A stretch of DNA of 64,000 nt from Sulfitobacter alexandrii (GTDB lineage Bacteria; Pseudomonadota; Alphaproteobacteria; Rhodobacterales; Rhodobacteraceae), in contig NZ_CP018076.1 in NCBI RefSeq assembly GCF_001886735.1, positions 806,001 through 870,000 on the forward strand. The letters run 5' to 3'. A model generated the notes under the pieces. The model made no database searches, had not been told where the DNA came from, and saw only the letters and a list, made by a program, of their open reading frames with translations. Below are positions 1-11,341 of this stretch, in pieces (within the stretch, counting starts at the first letter, position 1; each line of letters starts with the position of its first letter). A program made the translations under genes and the position numbers.

Positions 1-1465
1 CGATGTTCAACTGAATACTGGCCCCACCTGGTGGTCTGAGAATTGTTGCGAAACCGTTTGTCACTTCATCCTCGGAGATGTTCACGACGAAGGTACCTTC
101 GCTGGAGTTAGGGACATCAACGGCTGTCTGGCCAGCACGAATGGTAAAACTGTCCGTCCCGGTGCCGCCCCAGAACACCACATCCGGTCCAGACCCTTCC
201 TGCGCGATGAACACATCATCCCCAGAGCCACCGTTGACAAAAATGTCGTCGCCACCAATCGAAACGGTGTCGTCACCGGTTCCACCCGACACCTCCGCGG
301 CATCGTGATCGACGCTGAGCACATCATCGCCTGCGCTACCCAGATAGTGCGCATTGCCTCCAGCCGGACCGGCTTCGATGGTGTCATTGCCATCCCCGCC
401 GGTGACGGTGCTGCCGTCGGCCCCGTTGACCTGATAGAGGTCGTCGCCATCGCCGAGTTGCGTATACGCCCCGCCGCCATCCCCGGTCACGGTGTCATTG
501 CCGCCGCCCAGCGTGTTGTAGGTGCCACCCGCAACAGCCACGCCGCCATCGTCGGTGCCGGTTGCATCGTCAAACCCCGGGTTCAGCACGTCTCCGTCCG
601 GACCGACAAATGTCAAGTTATCCATCGTCAGACCTGAGACACCTTCCAGTCTTATGGAAACGTCGCTGACTTCATCGGATCGTTCATCGGTGAGGGATAG
701 GTTCAGGTCGGTATAGCTGCCGTCATCGGCCTCGGCGAAGGTGACGTCGTTCAGCTGCAGATAGGACGAATCCGCCAGCAGATCCAGTTCCAGCACGTCC
801 TGTGCCGGGTCGAAATCCTCGATCCGGGCAATCAGCCCGATATCTGAATCAGCCGAATTGTAGCTCAACGCAAAGGTATCATTGCCCGCACCGCCGCTGA
901 AACTGCGCAGGGCGCCTTCCTCCGGATCGGTATACTCCGTCACTTCGATCCCGATGGTGTCGTCACCGTCGCCGCCGTTCACCGTGACCGGCCCGCTACC
1001 GGAAAGCCCGGTGGCTGCCCGGATGAAATCGTCGCCTTCGCCCCCATCCGCACGGGCTGCCGAGCGATAGACCAGTTCGTCGTCGCCGGCACCGCCATTA
1101 AGGGTGCCACTGCCAGACAGCCTGTCGTCTCCGATGCCACCGTTGGCCGTGGATGAACCGAAACTTGCGATGGTGTCATTCCCGGCGTCGCCATTCAGGA
1201 CGTTCCCATCGAACCGGCTGTCCGCGATGAGTTCATCGTCGCCCGCACCGCCGTTTACGGTCGCATTGTCAACGTGGACCTCAATCCGGTCATCGCCGGC
1301 CGTCCCGTCGAAGACACTGCCTTCCGTGGGTTCATCTGGTGTTTCAGGCGGTTCCAGCGGATCGGGCTCGTCCGGTACCTCCGCATCTTCAGGGTCGCTA
1401 TCCGAACCAAAGGGGATAAACAGCAAGCCAAAAACCAACAGCGGCAAAACGTACAGCCCCAACAT
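1..1465 (-). CDS. RTX-type calcium-binding repeat protein, C-terminus outside window
   Basis: This is the 5' part of a minus-strand gene that is open to the window edge, with 488 codons visible. The start ATG at 1465 begins a short hydrophobic stretch (residues 3-19, LGLYVLPLLVFGLLFIP), probably a signal or membrane anchor. An acidic, proline-rich linker of about 30 residues follows. Residues 53-200 carry nonapeptide repeats of the GGxGxDxxx type (GTAGDDRIE, GGAGDDELI, GDAGNDTIA, GGEGDDFIR, GGAGNDTFA). A second repeat block covers roughly residues 310-450. Such repeats fold into calcium-binding beta-rolls in exported proteins of the haemolysin, protease and adhesin families. No catalytic domain is seen in the visible part, so its role is unknown. 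It is divergent from the ATP synthase operon. Confidence 0.85.
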   Translation of the reverse strand, partial: MLGLYVLPLLVFGLLFIPFGSDSDPEDAEVPDEPDPLEPPETPDEPTEGSVFDGTAGDDRIEVHVDNATVNGGAGDDELIADSRFDGNVLNGDAGNDTIASFGSSTANGGIGDDRLSGSGTLNGGAGDDELVYRSAARADGGEGDDFIRAATGLSGSGPVTVNGGDGDDTIGIEVTEYTDPEEGALRSFSGGAGNDTFALSYNSADSDIGLIARIEDFDPAQDVLELDLLADSSYLQLNDVTFAEADDGSYTDLNLSLTDERSDEVSDVSIRLEGVSGLTMDNLTFVGPDGDVLNPGFDDATGTDDGGVAVAGGTYNTLGGGNDTVTGDGGGAYTQLGDGDDLYQVNGADGSTVTGGDGNDTIEAGPAGGNAHYLGSAGDDVLSVDHDAAEVSGGTGDDTVSIGGDDIFVNGGSGDDVFIAQEGSGPDVVFWGGTGTDSFTIRAGQTAVDVPNSSEGTFVVNISEDEVTNGFATILRPPGGASIQLNI

Positions 1466-1851
1466 CGCACCATCCTTTTCTGAACACCCGTCATGCAACC
1501 GTTGGCGGTGTGACGAGTCAAGTTTCGGGCCGTTTCGCCGGGAAATTGGCGCAGATGCTTGAAATATGGGGGCATTGTTGAGCCAGTCGAAACACCGATC
1601 ATGGGCCGGCGCGTGAGAATCGCGTCATCAAGGGGGGTGTGCCGCGATTGGAGGGAAGGCCGCACAATGTTCGCCCACTTGAAAATAAAGGGATACGCAG
1701 GGCATAAAGCCGCACTATACTGTGTTGCGGGCTGGGAACCTTCCTGCTACATCGCCCCTGATTTTGACGTCTTGAGACTATTCAAGCCGCGCCAACGAAC
1801 CGGTGACGCGACTTCTTTCGCATATCCGGACAGACTTTTGAGAGGATGGAC
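1466..1851. other. Intergenic region between RTX gene and atp operon
   Basis: This 386-base divergent gap has no supportable gene. Open frames crossing it are out of frame with atpH or lack a ribosome binding site. It must carry the promoters for the RTX gene (leftward) and for atpHAGDC (rightward). The only promoter-like sequence I can point to is listed separately at 1679-1721. Confidence 0.6.
1679..1721 (+). promoter_or_regulatory. Candidate promoter of atpHAGDC
   Basis: TTGAAA at 1679-1684 is followed after 18 bases by CATAAA at 1703-1708, a fair sigma-70 match. A second -10-like hexamer, TATACT, lies at 1716-1721 without a good -35. Either would give an untranslated leader of about 120-140 bases before atpH. 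The call is by eye only. Confidence 0.3.
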
Positions 1852-2412
1852 GTGTCCGAAACAGCTTCGATTTCCACCGGTATCGCACAGCGTTACGCGT
1901 CAGCGGTCTATGATCTGGCCAAGGATGGCGACAAGGTCAAAGATATCGAATCCGATCTCGACGCGCTGAACGAGGCGCTGAACGGCAGCGAGGATTTCCG
2001 CGACCTGATCAATTCGCCGGTCTACACCCGCGACGAGCAGGGCAAGGCCATCACCGCGCTCGCCAAGAAGATGAATCTTTCCTCGATCATGTCCAGCACC
2101 CTGGCGCTGATGGCAAGCAAGCGGCGGCTGTTCGTCCTGCCGCAGCTGGTCCGGACGCTGCGCGAGCAGATCGCCGAGGACAAGGGCGAGGTCACCGCGG
2201 ACGTGGTATCGGCCAAGGCGCTGACCAAGGCGCAGTCTGACAAACTTGCCAAGACGCTGACCGCGAACACCGGCAAGACCGTAACGCTTCAAACGACCGT
2301 TGATGAAAGCCTCATCGGCGGTCTTATCGTCAAAGTGGGCTCCAAGATGATCGATACGTCGATCCGCTCGAAGCTCAATTCCCTCCAGAACGTAATGAAA
2401 GAGGTCGGATAA
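1852..2412 (+). CDS. atpH: F1 ATP synthase subunit delta
   Basis: Subunit delta joins the F1 head to the peripheral stalk of the F-type ATP synthase at the cytoplasmic face of the membrane. The 186-residue product matches the family: an N-terminal helical domain (TGIAQRYASAVYDLAKDG) and a C-terminal SLIGGLIVKVGSKMIDTSI segment that is highly typical. I chose GTG at 1852 because GAGAGG (1840-1845) lies six bases before it. The in-frame ATG at 1846 directly abuts that Shine-Dalgarno sequence, which is too close. It is the first gene of an operon in the usual alphaproteobacterial F1 order delta-alpha-gamma-beta-epsilon, and its stop directly abuts atpA. Confidence 0.95.
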   Translation: MSETASISTGIAQRYASAVYDLAKDGDKVKDIESDLDALNEALNGSEDFRDLINSPVYTRDEQGKAITALAKKMNLSSIMSSTLALMASKRRLFVLPQLVRTLREQIAEDKGEVTADVVSAKALTKAQSDKLAKTLTANTGKTVTLQTTVDESLIGGLIVKVGSKMIDTSIRSKLNSLQNVMKEVG

Positions 2413-3951
<1,539 letters not shown>

Positions 3952-3965
3952 GGAGAGATAAGCCA

Positions 3966-4841
3966 ATGGCAAATCTCAAGGACCTTAAAAACAGGATCTC
4001 GTCGGTCAAATCGACCCGCAAGATCACCAAGGCCATGCAAATGGTTGCCGCGGCGAAACTTCGCCGCGCGCAGGAAGCTGCCGAGATGTCGCGTCCCTAT
4101 GCCGAACGGTTCAATGCCGTCATGGCACGCCTGTCGGCGTCCGTCGGGGGAAGTGACAGCGCGCCCAAGCTGTTGACGGGCACCGGGTCTGACAAGGTCA
4201 ACCTGCTGATCGTCATGACCTCCGAGCGGGGCCTCTGCGGCGGCTTCAACTCGAACATCGTCAAGAAGGCGAAGACGCACGCGCAGAAACTGATTGGCGA
4301 GGGCAAGGAGATCAAGATCCTGACCGTCGGCAAGAAGGGGCGCGATCAGCTTCGCCGCGACTACGGCGACAAGCTGGTGGGTCACGTCGATCTGTCGGAC
4401 GTCAAGCGGCTGAGCTACGCGGACGCGCAGGGCATCGCCAAGGACGTGCTGGCACGTTTCGATGAAGGTGAATTCGACGTCGCGACGCTGTTCTATTCCG
4501 AGTTCGAGAATGTGGTCAGCCAGATCCCGCAGGCCAAGCAGATCATCCCCGCCACGTTCGAAGAGGACGAGGCCGATGGCGCCGACAGCCTGTTCGACTA
4601 CGAGCCCAGTGAAGAGGCCATCCTGGCCGATCTTCTGCCACGCGGCGTGGCCACGGCGATCTTTTCCGGCCTGCTGGAAAACGCAGCGTCCGAACAGGGC
4701 GCGCGCATGTCCGCGATGGACAACGCCACACGCAACGCGGGCGAGATGATCGAGGATCTGACGATCGAATACAACCGTTCCCGTCAGGCCGTCATCACGA
4801 ACGAGCTGATCGAAATCATTTCCGGCGCGGAAGCGCTGTAA
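3966..4841 (+). CDS. atpG: F1 ATP synthase subunit gamma
   Basis: Subunit gamma is the central rotating shaft that couples proton flow in F0 to catalysis in F1. The 291-residue product has the two expected terminal helices: [20 protein letters not shown] at the start, and the [20 protein letters not shown] stretch near the end, which carries the family signature. The [12 protein letters not shown] motif is also present. AAGGAGAGA precedes the ATG by a normal distance. The spacing is 14 bases from atpA and 18 to atpD, so it is co-transcribed. Confidence 0.98.
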   Translation: MANLKDLKNRISSVKSTRKITKAMQMVAAAKLRRAQEAAEMSRPYAERFNAVMARLSASVGGSDSAPKLLTGTGSDKVNLLIVMTSERGLCGGFNSNIVKKAKTHAQKLIGEGKEIKILTVGKKGRDQLRRDYGDKLVGHVDLSDVKRLSYADAQGIAKDVLARFDEGEFDVATLFYSEFENVVSQIPQAKQIIPATFEEDEADGADSLFDYEPSEEAILADLLPRGVATAIFSGLLENAASEQGARMSAMDNATRNAGEMIEDLTIEYNRSRQAVITNELIEIISGAEAL

Positions 4842-6284
<1,443 letters not shown>

Positions 6285-6297
6285 GGGAGCCTGACTG

Positions 6298-6735
6298 ATG
6301 GCAGACACAATGCAATTCGATCTCGTGTCGCCGGAGCGGCGGCTGGCCTCCTTGCAGGTCACCTCCGTGCAGATTCCCGGTGCCGACGGCGACATGACGG
6401 CGATGGAGGGGCATGCGCCCACCATCACCACATTGCGCCCCGGCGTCCTGTCGGTCGAAGGGCCGGACGGCACGGCGGAGTATGTCGTGACCGGCGGCTT
6501 CGCCGAGATCAGCAGCCAGGGCGTTTCGGTCCTGGCCGAGCGTGCGGTACCGAAAGGCGACATGACGCAAGAGCATCTCGACGAGATGGTCGAAGAGGCG
6601 CAGCAGACCTACACCAAGGCCAAGGAAGTTTTCGAGAACGAGCCCGGCCCCGTGGATGATGCGGCCAAGCTGCTGGCCGACATGGTCGCGGTCGGTGACG
6701 AGATCGGCCTTTCCTCGAAGCAGCCGAGCCTCTGA
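6298..6735 (+). CDS. atpC: F1 ATP synthase subunit epsilon
   Basis: Subunit epsilon sits on gamma at the foot of the central stalk and can inhibit ATP hydrolysis. The 145-residue product has the N-terminal beta-sandwich ([20 protein letters not shown], then [19 protein letters not shown]) followed by a helical C-terminus (THEE-like [17 protein letters not shown]). It starts 13 bases after atpD, with GAGGGAGCCTG as the ribosome binding site. It is the last ATP synthase gene, and a strong terminator follows 20 bases after its stop. Confidence 0.97.
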   Translation: MADTMQFDLVSPERRLASLQVTSVQIPGADGDMTAMEGHAPTITTLRPGVLSVEGPDGTAEYVVTGGFAEISSQGVSVLAERAVPKGDMTQEHLDEMVEEAQQTYTKAKEVFENEPGPVDDAAKLLADMVAVGDEIGLSSKQPSL

Positions 6736-6755
6736 GCGGCGTTTCAATCTCTTGG

Positions 6756-6787
6756 AAAAGCCCCGCTTCGGCGGGGCTTTTTCTTTT
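6756..6787 (+). terminator. Rho-independent terminator of the atp operon
   Basis: A perfect stem AAAAGCCCCGC / GCGGGGCTTTT (6756-6766 and 6771-6781) with a TTCG tetraloop runs into TTCTTTT. It ends the atpHAGDC transcript before the lectin gene. Confidence 0.95.
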
Positions 6788-6832
6788 CCGCATCGCGCAA
6801 AAGATGTCGAAAGCCCAACACATTATCCATCT

Positions 6833-6860
6833 TTGATCGACGGGCGTTTCAGGTCATAAC
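6833..6860 (+). promoter_or_regulatory. Candidate promoter of the H-type lectin gene
   Basis: TTGATC (6833-6838) and CATAAC (6855-6860) are separated by 16 bases. The -10 hexamer ends only six bases before the ATG at 6867. Transcription would therefore begin at or next to the start codon, giving a leaderless message. There is no Shine-Dalgarno sequence in between. Confidence 0.4.
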
Positions 6861-6866
6861 TACCCC

Positions 6867-7217
6867 ATGAAGAGACTAAGAAGTCATACCACCGGCGTGG
6901 ACAGCGGCGACCTGATCCTGTTTTCCGATTACGAGGACGGCGGCGCTATGTGGACGGGCAGGGGGCAGCGGGAGCGGCGTCGCCATATCCGGTTCTCCGA
7001 GCCCTATCTCGAGCCGCCGACGGTTCAATTGTCCCCGTCACTCTGGGATCTCGATGCCTCCACCGTCATGCGGGCGGATATCGCAGCAGAATCCGTGACC
7101 GTATCGGGGTTCGACATGGTGTTCCGGACGTGGGGGGACACGCGGGTCGCGAGGATGCGCATCTCGTGGATCGCCATCGGACAGCTTGGCGACGAGAATG
7201 ACTGGGACGTCGACTGA
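6867..7217 (+). CDS. H-type lectin domain protein
   Basis: This 116-residue protein has no signal peptide. Its C-terminal 75 residues match the H-type lectin fold, a small beta-sandwich that binds N-acetylgalactosamine in snail agglutinin: RRHIRFSEPYLEPPTVQLSP, then SGFDMVFRTWGDTRVARMRI and the aromatic strand ISWIAIG. Bacterial copies are of unknown function, and the absence of an export signal suggests a cytoplasmic role or non-classical export. It lies directly downstream of atpC but behind a terminator, so it has its own transcript. I recall this gene order in other Rhodobacterales, but have not checked it. Confidence 0.8.
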   Translation: MKRLRSHTTGVDSGDLILFSDYEDGGAMWTGRGQRERRRHIRFSEPYLEPPTVQLSPSLWDLDASTVMRADIAAESVTVSGFDMVFRTWGDTRVARMRISWIAIGQLGDENDWDVD

Positions 7218-7300
7218 CACGCCGGCAGCCGGCCGACATTTCAGCTTACGTCGCACCAAACGGTCGGCGCGGTTCATCGCCCCGTAGGGCCGGCGAGGGT

Positions 7301-8320
7301 CTACTCCGCCGCGTACATCCCGTCATAAATCGGTCCGAGCGTATCCGCCTCGAACAGCGACGACACCGATGTGCCGTTCCAGATGTTCAGGATCGCCTGA
7401 GCAAAAATCGGAGCGGTCGGCACGATACGGATGTTCGCGGCCTTCTTCACTTCGTTCGTCGGTTGGATGCTGTCGGTGATCACCAGCGATTTCATCACCG
7501 AGTTCGTGACTCGCTCCACGGCGGGGCCGGACATCACACCGTGGCTGATGTAGGAGTGCACTTCCTTGGCGCCGTTTTCCAGCAGCACCTCCGCGGCCTT
7601 GCAGAGCGTACCCGCGGTGTCGCAGATGTCGTCGACGATCAGACAGGTCTTGTCGGTGACGTTGCCGATCACGGTCATCTCTGCCACCTCGCCCGCTTTT
7701 TCGCGGCGCTTGTCCACGATGGCCAGCGGGGCGTTCAGCCGTTTCGCCAGCTCACGGGCGCGGGCCACACCGCCGACGTCGGGGCTGACGATCATCAGTT
7801 CGTCCATGCGATCCTTGAACGTGTTCTTGATGTCCAGCGCAAAGACCGGCGAGGCATAGAGGTTGTCCACCGGAATGTCGAAGAACCCCTGAATCTGCGC
7901 CGCGTGCAGATCCATGGTCAGGACCCGCTCGATCCCGGTGCCGACCAGCATATTGGCCACCATCTTTGCGGTGATGGGCGTGCGGGCCTTGGTGCGGCGG
8001 TCCTGCCGGGCGTAGCCGAAGTAGGGCAGCACGGCCGTCACCCGCGCGGCGGAAGACCGGCGCAGGGCGTCCGCCATGATCAGCAGTTCCATCAGGTTGT
8101 CGTTGGCGGGATTAGACGTCGGCTGGATGATGAACATGTCCTCGCCGCGCACGTTCTCGAATACCTCGACAAAGATCTCGCCATCGTTGAACCGTTCCAC
8201 ACGGGCGTCGACCAGCCCGACGTTGACGCCCCTGTGCAGCGACATCCGCCTTGCGATCGCCTTGGCAAGCGGCATGTTCGCGTTCCCTGAAATCAGCTTG
8301 GGCTCGGACGTTCGGGGCAT
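7301..8320 (-). CDS. prs: Ribose-phosphate pyrophosphokinase
   Basis: This enzyme makes PRPP from ribose 5-phosphate and ATP in the cytoplasm, feeding purine, pyrimidine, histidine and NAD synthesis. The 339-residue product shows the class I landmarks: [16 protein letters not shown], the ATP flexible loop [11 protein letters not shown], the metal-binding [14 protein letters not shown], and the PRPP loop [14 protein letters not shown]. It is slightly longer than the roughly 315-residue norm because of the N-terminus and a C-terminal extension. It is a single gene, divergent from the isomerase gene. Confidence 0.97.
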   Translation of the reverse strand: MPRTSEPKLISGNANMPLAKAIARRMSLHRGVNVGLVDARVERFNDGEIFVEVFENVRGEDMFIIQPTSNPANDNLMELLIMADALRRSSAARVTAVLPYFGYARQDRRTKARTPITAKMVANMLVGTGIERVLTMDLHAAQIQGFFDIPVDNLYASPVFALDIKNTFKDRMDELMIVSPDVGGVARARELAKRLNAPLAIVDKRREKAGEVAEMTVIGNVTDKTCLIVDDICDTAGTLCKAAEVLLENGAKEVHSYISHGVMSGPAVERVTNSVMKSLVITDSIQPTNEVKKAANIRIVPTAPIFAQAILNIWNGTSVSSLFEADTLGPIYDGMYAAE

Positions 8321-8427
8321 GGGGGAGGTCTCCGTGGCAGCGGCTATGTGACAGATTCGTGTCGTTGAACCTCGCTTAGCACGCAGCTACGGTGCCACCA
8401 AGCTGTGACCCTCCCAAGGAAGACCAA

Positions 8428-9024
8428 ATGTCCCAGATCGACTATTATTTCGCGACACTGTCCCCCTATTGCTATCTTGCCGGATTGCGGCTCGAGGCTG
8501 TTGCGGAAAAACACGGTGCCACCATCAACTACAAGCCTTTCGATATCATCGCTGCCTTTTCCCGCACCGGTGGAAAGCCCCCGAAGGAGCGTCACGTCAG
8601 CCGTATCGAGTATCGGGCGCAGGAACTGCCACGTCAGGCGCGCAAACTGGGCATGCCGTTCCATCTGCAACCGGCGCACTGGCCGACCAACGGGGCGCCG
8701 GCGGCCTATGCCTTCATCGCGGCCCAGAATGCCGGCGGCGGGGATCTGGGGCTGCTGGCCCATGCGATCACCCGGTCGGTCTGGGCCGACGAACGGGACA
8801 TTGCACAGGACGATGTGATCCGCGCATGCCTCACCGAAGCGGGTTTCGATCCCGGCCTCGCCGACAGCGGCCTGCTGGAAGGGGCGGAGACCTATGCCCG
8901 CAATCTCGAAGAAGCGGTCGAGCGCGGCGTCTTCGGCGCGCCTTTCTATATCGTGGGGGATCAGCGCTTCTGGGGGCAGGATCGCATCGCCGACCTCGAT
9001 CTGCACCTGGCAGGCGAACTGTGA
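8428..9024 (+). CDS. 2-hydroxychromene-2-carboxylate isomerase family protein (DsbA fold)
   Basis: The 198-residue product belongs to the DsbA/kappa-class GST superfamily. Its N-terminus YYFATLSPYCYLAGLRL replaces the CxxC of thioredoxins with SPYC, as in the glutathione-dependent hydroxychromene-carboxylate isomerases. The C-terminal GVFGAPFYIVGDQRFWGQDR carries the cis-proline loop and substrate-pocket residues. I placed the start at ATG 8428 because AAGGAAG (8416-8422) sits five bases upstream. An earlier in-frame codon at 8392 lacks a ribosome binding site. No naphthalene degradation genes are nearby, so the true substrate is unknown. It overlaps the next gene by four bases. Confidence 0.88.
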   Translation: MSQIDYYFATLSPYCYLAGLRLEAVAEKHGATINYKPFDIIAAFSRTGGKPPKERHVSRIEYRAQELPRQARKLGMPFHLQPAHWPTNGAPAAYAFIAAQNAGGGDLGLLAHAITRSVWADERDIAQDDVIRACLTEAGFDPGLADSGLLEGAETYARNLEEAVERGVFGAPFYIVGDQRFWGQDRIADLDLHLAGEL

Positions 9025-9827
9025 GTCCCCAGCCGGGGTTTCACACCCACGTTCACACCCTCGGCAACGGGCCGCGCCGCGCGCTGGCGCTGCATTGCAC
9101 GCTGGCCTTCGGCGGTGCCTGGGCGGGGGTCGCCGAGGCGATGTCGGATCAGTTGACCCTGATCGCCCCGGACATGCCCAGTCACGGCAAGAGCGACGAC
9201 TGGGACGAGACCAGCCATCTGAGCGATACCGCCGTCGCCTCGGCTGTCGGGGCGATGGACCCCGAACCGATGGACGTGATCGGGCATTCCTTCGGTGCCA
9301 TGACGGCCCTGCGGATCGCCGTGTCCCACCCGGAAAGGGTCCGCAGCCTGACCGTGATCGAGCCGGTATTCTTCGCGGTCGCCCGCGCGGACGCGCCCGA
9401 GACGATCGAAGCCTACGAAAGCCACTCGGCGCCCTTTGCCCGGGCGATGCGCGATGGTGACCGCGAGGCGGGCGCGCGGGTGTTCAACAGCATGTGGAGC
9501 GATCAGGCGCCATCCTGGGACAGCCTGCCCGAACGGACCCGCGCCGCCATGATCCGCGGCGTTCATGTCGTTCCGGGCAGCAGAAGCGTGCTCTACGACG
9601 ATGACAGGGGCCTGCTGCGCCCCGGTGGGCTTGACGCGACCCCAGTCCCGACCCTGATCTTGCGCGGCGCGGATGCCGATCCGGCCATCATCGCGACGAA
9701 CGCCGGACTTGCGGCACGGATGCCCGACGCGCGTCAGGCGGTCGTCCCGGGCGCGGGACACATGGCCCCGATCTCCCACCCGCGGGAAACCGCCCGGATC
9801 TGGAAGAAATTCCTCGACACGGTCTAA
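9021..9827 (+). CDS. Alpha/beta hydrolase
   Basis: This 268-residue alpha/beta hydrolase has the nucleophile elbow GHSFGAM, an oxyanion-side strand TLIAPDMPSHGKSDDW, and the catalytic histidine in PGAGHMAPISHP. Its GTG start overlaps the stop of the isomerase gene in a GTGA arrangement, so the pair is translationally coupled and probably acts in one pathway. The substrate cannot be told from the sequence. A much longer open frame reaches upstream to 8469 but runs out of frame through the isomerase gene and is not real coding sequence there. Confidence 0.88.
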   Translation: MSPQPGFHTHVHTLGNGPRRALALHCTLAFGGAWAGVAEAMSDQLTLIAPDMPSHGKSDDWDETSHLSDTAVASAVGAMDPEPMDVIGHSFGAMTALRIAVSHPERVRSLTVIEPVFFAVARADAPETIEAYESHSAPFARAMRDGDREAGARVFNSMWSDQAPSWDSLPERTRAAMIRGVHVVPGSRSVLYDDDRGLLRPGGLDATPVPTLILRGADADPAIIATNAGLAARMPDARQAVVPGAGHMAPISHPRETARIWKKFLDTV

Positions 9828-9837
9828 CGCACCTGCG

Positions 9838-10872
9838 TCAGAAGTGGCTCAGAAACGCGTCCACGTCCTCGGCCTGCACCGACCAGTCGCAGACCAGTCG
9901 CGCGCCGATGGGCTCCGCGTCCGGGCCGTCCAGCGTGCCACCGGAAAGGTAGTACCGCGCACCGGCCTCGTGCAGCTTGCGATGGACGGCACGGGGCCAG
10001 CTGGCAAAGATCATGTTGGCCTGCGGTTCGTGCAGGAATGTCGCCCCTGCCTTGCGCAGACCGTCTGCAAGCCGGGCGGCGTTGTCGTTCGCGCGCCGGG
10101 CCATCGTGAGCCACAGGTCGTTGGCAAGATAGCCCGCCATCTGCGAAGACAGGTAGCGGTGCTTGGAAAACAGGTGCGCGCCGCGCTTGCGCCGCAACTC
10201 GAACTCCCACGCCTTGGCCGGGTCGAAGAAGATCACCGCCTCCACGCCCATGCAGCCGTTCTTGGTGCCGCCAAAGCTGACCACGTCCACACCGGATTTC
10301 CACGTCATCTCTGCCGGCGTGCAGTCAAGCGCGACCAGCGCATTGGCGAAACGCGCGCCGTCCATATGCACGGGCAGGTCGTGCGCCTTGGCCACCGCTG
10401 TCAGCGCACGCAGCTCTTCGAGGCTGTAGACCGACCCGCGCTCCGTCACCTGCGTGATCGACACCGGGCCGGGCTGGGCGCCGTGGACGTTGCCGGGCTT
10501 CTGGCCCTTGATCGCCGCTTCGAGTTTGGACGGATCCATCTTGCTGTCGGTTTCGATCAGCGTCAGCTTCGCCGCACCGGTATAGAACTCAGGCGCGTTG
10601 CATTCGTCCATCTGGACATGCGCGACCTTGGAACAGAATATCGTCTGCCAGGGCTGCGTGTAGCAGGCCAGCGCCAGCACGTTCGCCGCCGTTCCCGTCG
10701 CCACCAGATAGACCGCCGCTTCCGGCGCCTCGAAGATCTCGCGCAGCCGGTCGCGGACCTCGGGCATGATCGTGTCATTGCCGTAGGGCATCTGGTGTCC
10801 GGCATTGTCCGCGACGATCCGCTCCATGATCTGCGGATGCACGGGCCCCGCGTTGTCAGAGCTGAAGAACAT
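9838..10872 (-). CDS. Low-specificity threonine aldolase family protein (PLP-dependent)
   Basis: The 344-residue product belongs to the beta-eliminating lyase/threonine aldolase family of fold type I PLP enzymes, which cleave L-threonine or L-allo-threonine to glycine and acetaldehyde. Visible features are FFSSDNAGPVHPQIM at the N-terminus, HMDGARFANAL with the cofactor-binding aspartate, and SFGGTKNG, whose lysine holds PLP. It is the last gene of a minus-strand run, four bases after the YcgN gene. glyA, which uses the same product glycine, lies elsewhere in the window. Confidence 0.93.
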   Translation of the reverse strand: MFFSSDNAGPVHPQIMERIVADNAGHQMPYGNDTIMPEVRDRLREIFEAPEAAVYLVATGTAANVLALACYTQPWQTIFCSKVAHVQMDECNAPEFYTGAAKLTLIETDSKMDPSKLEAAIKGQKPGNVHGAQPGPVSITQVTERGSVYSLEELRALTAVAKAHDLPVHMDGARFANALVALDCTPAEMTWKSGVDVVSFGGTKNGCMGVEAVIFFDPAKAWEFELRRKRGAHLFSKHRYLSSQMAGYLANDLWLTMARRANDNAARLADGLRKAGATFLHEPQANMIFASWPRAVHRKLHEAGARYYLSGGTLDGPDAEPIGARLVCDWSVQAEDVDAFLSHF

Positions 10873-10876
10873 GGCG

Positions 10877-11341
10877 TTACTCCTCTATGATATGGTCTTC
10901 CCATTCCTCGAAAGGGACATCGAATTCCGACAGGGTCCGGCCCTGCACCGAGATGCCCGCCTCATGGACCGACTGCGGGGTGCCGGTGATCAGCGGGTGC
11001 CAGTCGGGCAGGGGGCGGCCCTGCCACAAAAGCCGATAGGCGCAGGTCCGGGGCATCCAGTAGGCATGCGTATCCAGATTGTCGGGGCGCAGCACGATGC
11101 AGTCGGGCACAAAGGCATGACGGTTCTCGTAATGGCTGCAACGGCAGGTGGCGTCGTCCAGCAGGCGGCAGGCGACACAGGTCAGCGCGACCTCTTCGGT
11201 GTCCTCGTCCTCGAGCTTGTTCAGGCAGCATTTGCCGCATCCGTCGCACAGCGCTTCCCACTCGCGGTCGGTCATCTTGGTCAGGGGGGTGGTTTCCCAG
11301 AAACGGGGCCGCAGGCCCTTGCGCGGGATCGGATCCTTCAT
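10877..11341 (-). CDS. YcgN/UPF0260 cysteine-cluster protein
   Basis: This 154-residue protein is recognisable by its conserved cysteine pattern CDGCGKCCLNKLED, then CVACRLLDDATCRCSHY and RTCAYRLL. The family (YcgN in E. coli) is widespread and probably binds a metal or iron-sulfur cluster, but its biochemical role is not established. Its start overlaps the ribF stop by four bases, so the two are co-translated. Its conserved tail, EFDVPFEEWEDHIIEE, is typical. Confidence 0.93.
   Translation of the reverse strand: MKDPIPRKGLRPRFWETTPLTKMTDREWEALCDGCGKCCLNKLEDEDTEEVALTCVACRLLDDATCRCSHYENRHAFVPDCIVLRPDNLDTHAYWMPRTCAYRLLWQGRPLPDWHPLITGTPQSVHEAGISVQGRTLSEFDVPFEEWEDHIIEE

Noticed and set aside
8469..9020. 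N-terminal extension of the alpha/beta hydrolase frame
   Set aside because: It overlaps the isomerase gene in another frame and reads as low-complexity Arg/Gly sequence. The GTG at 9021 with coupled stop is the start.
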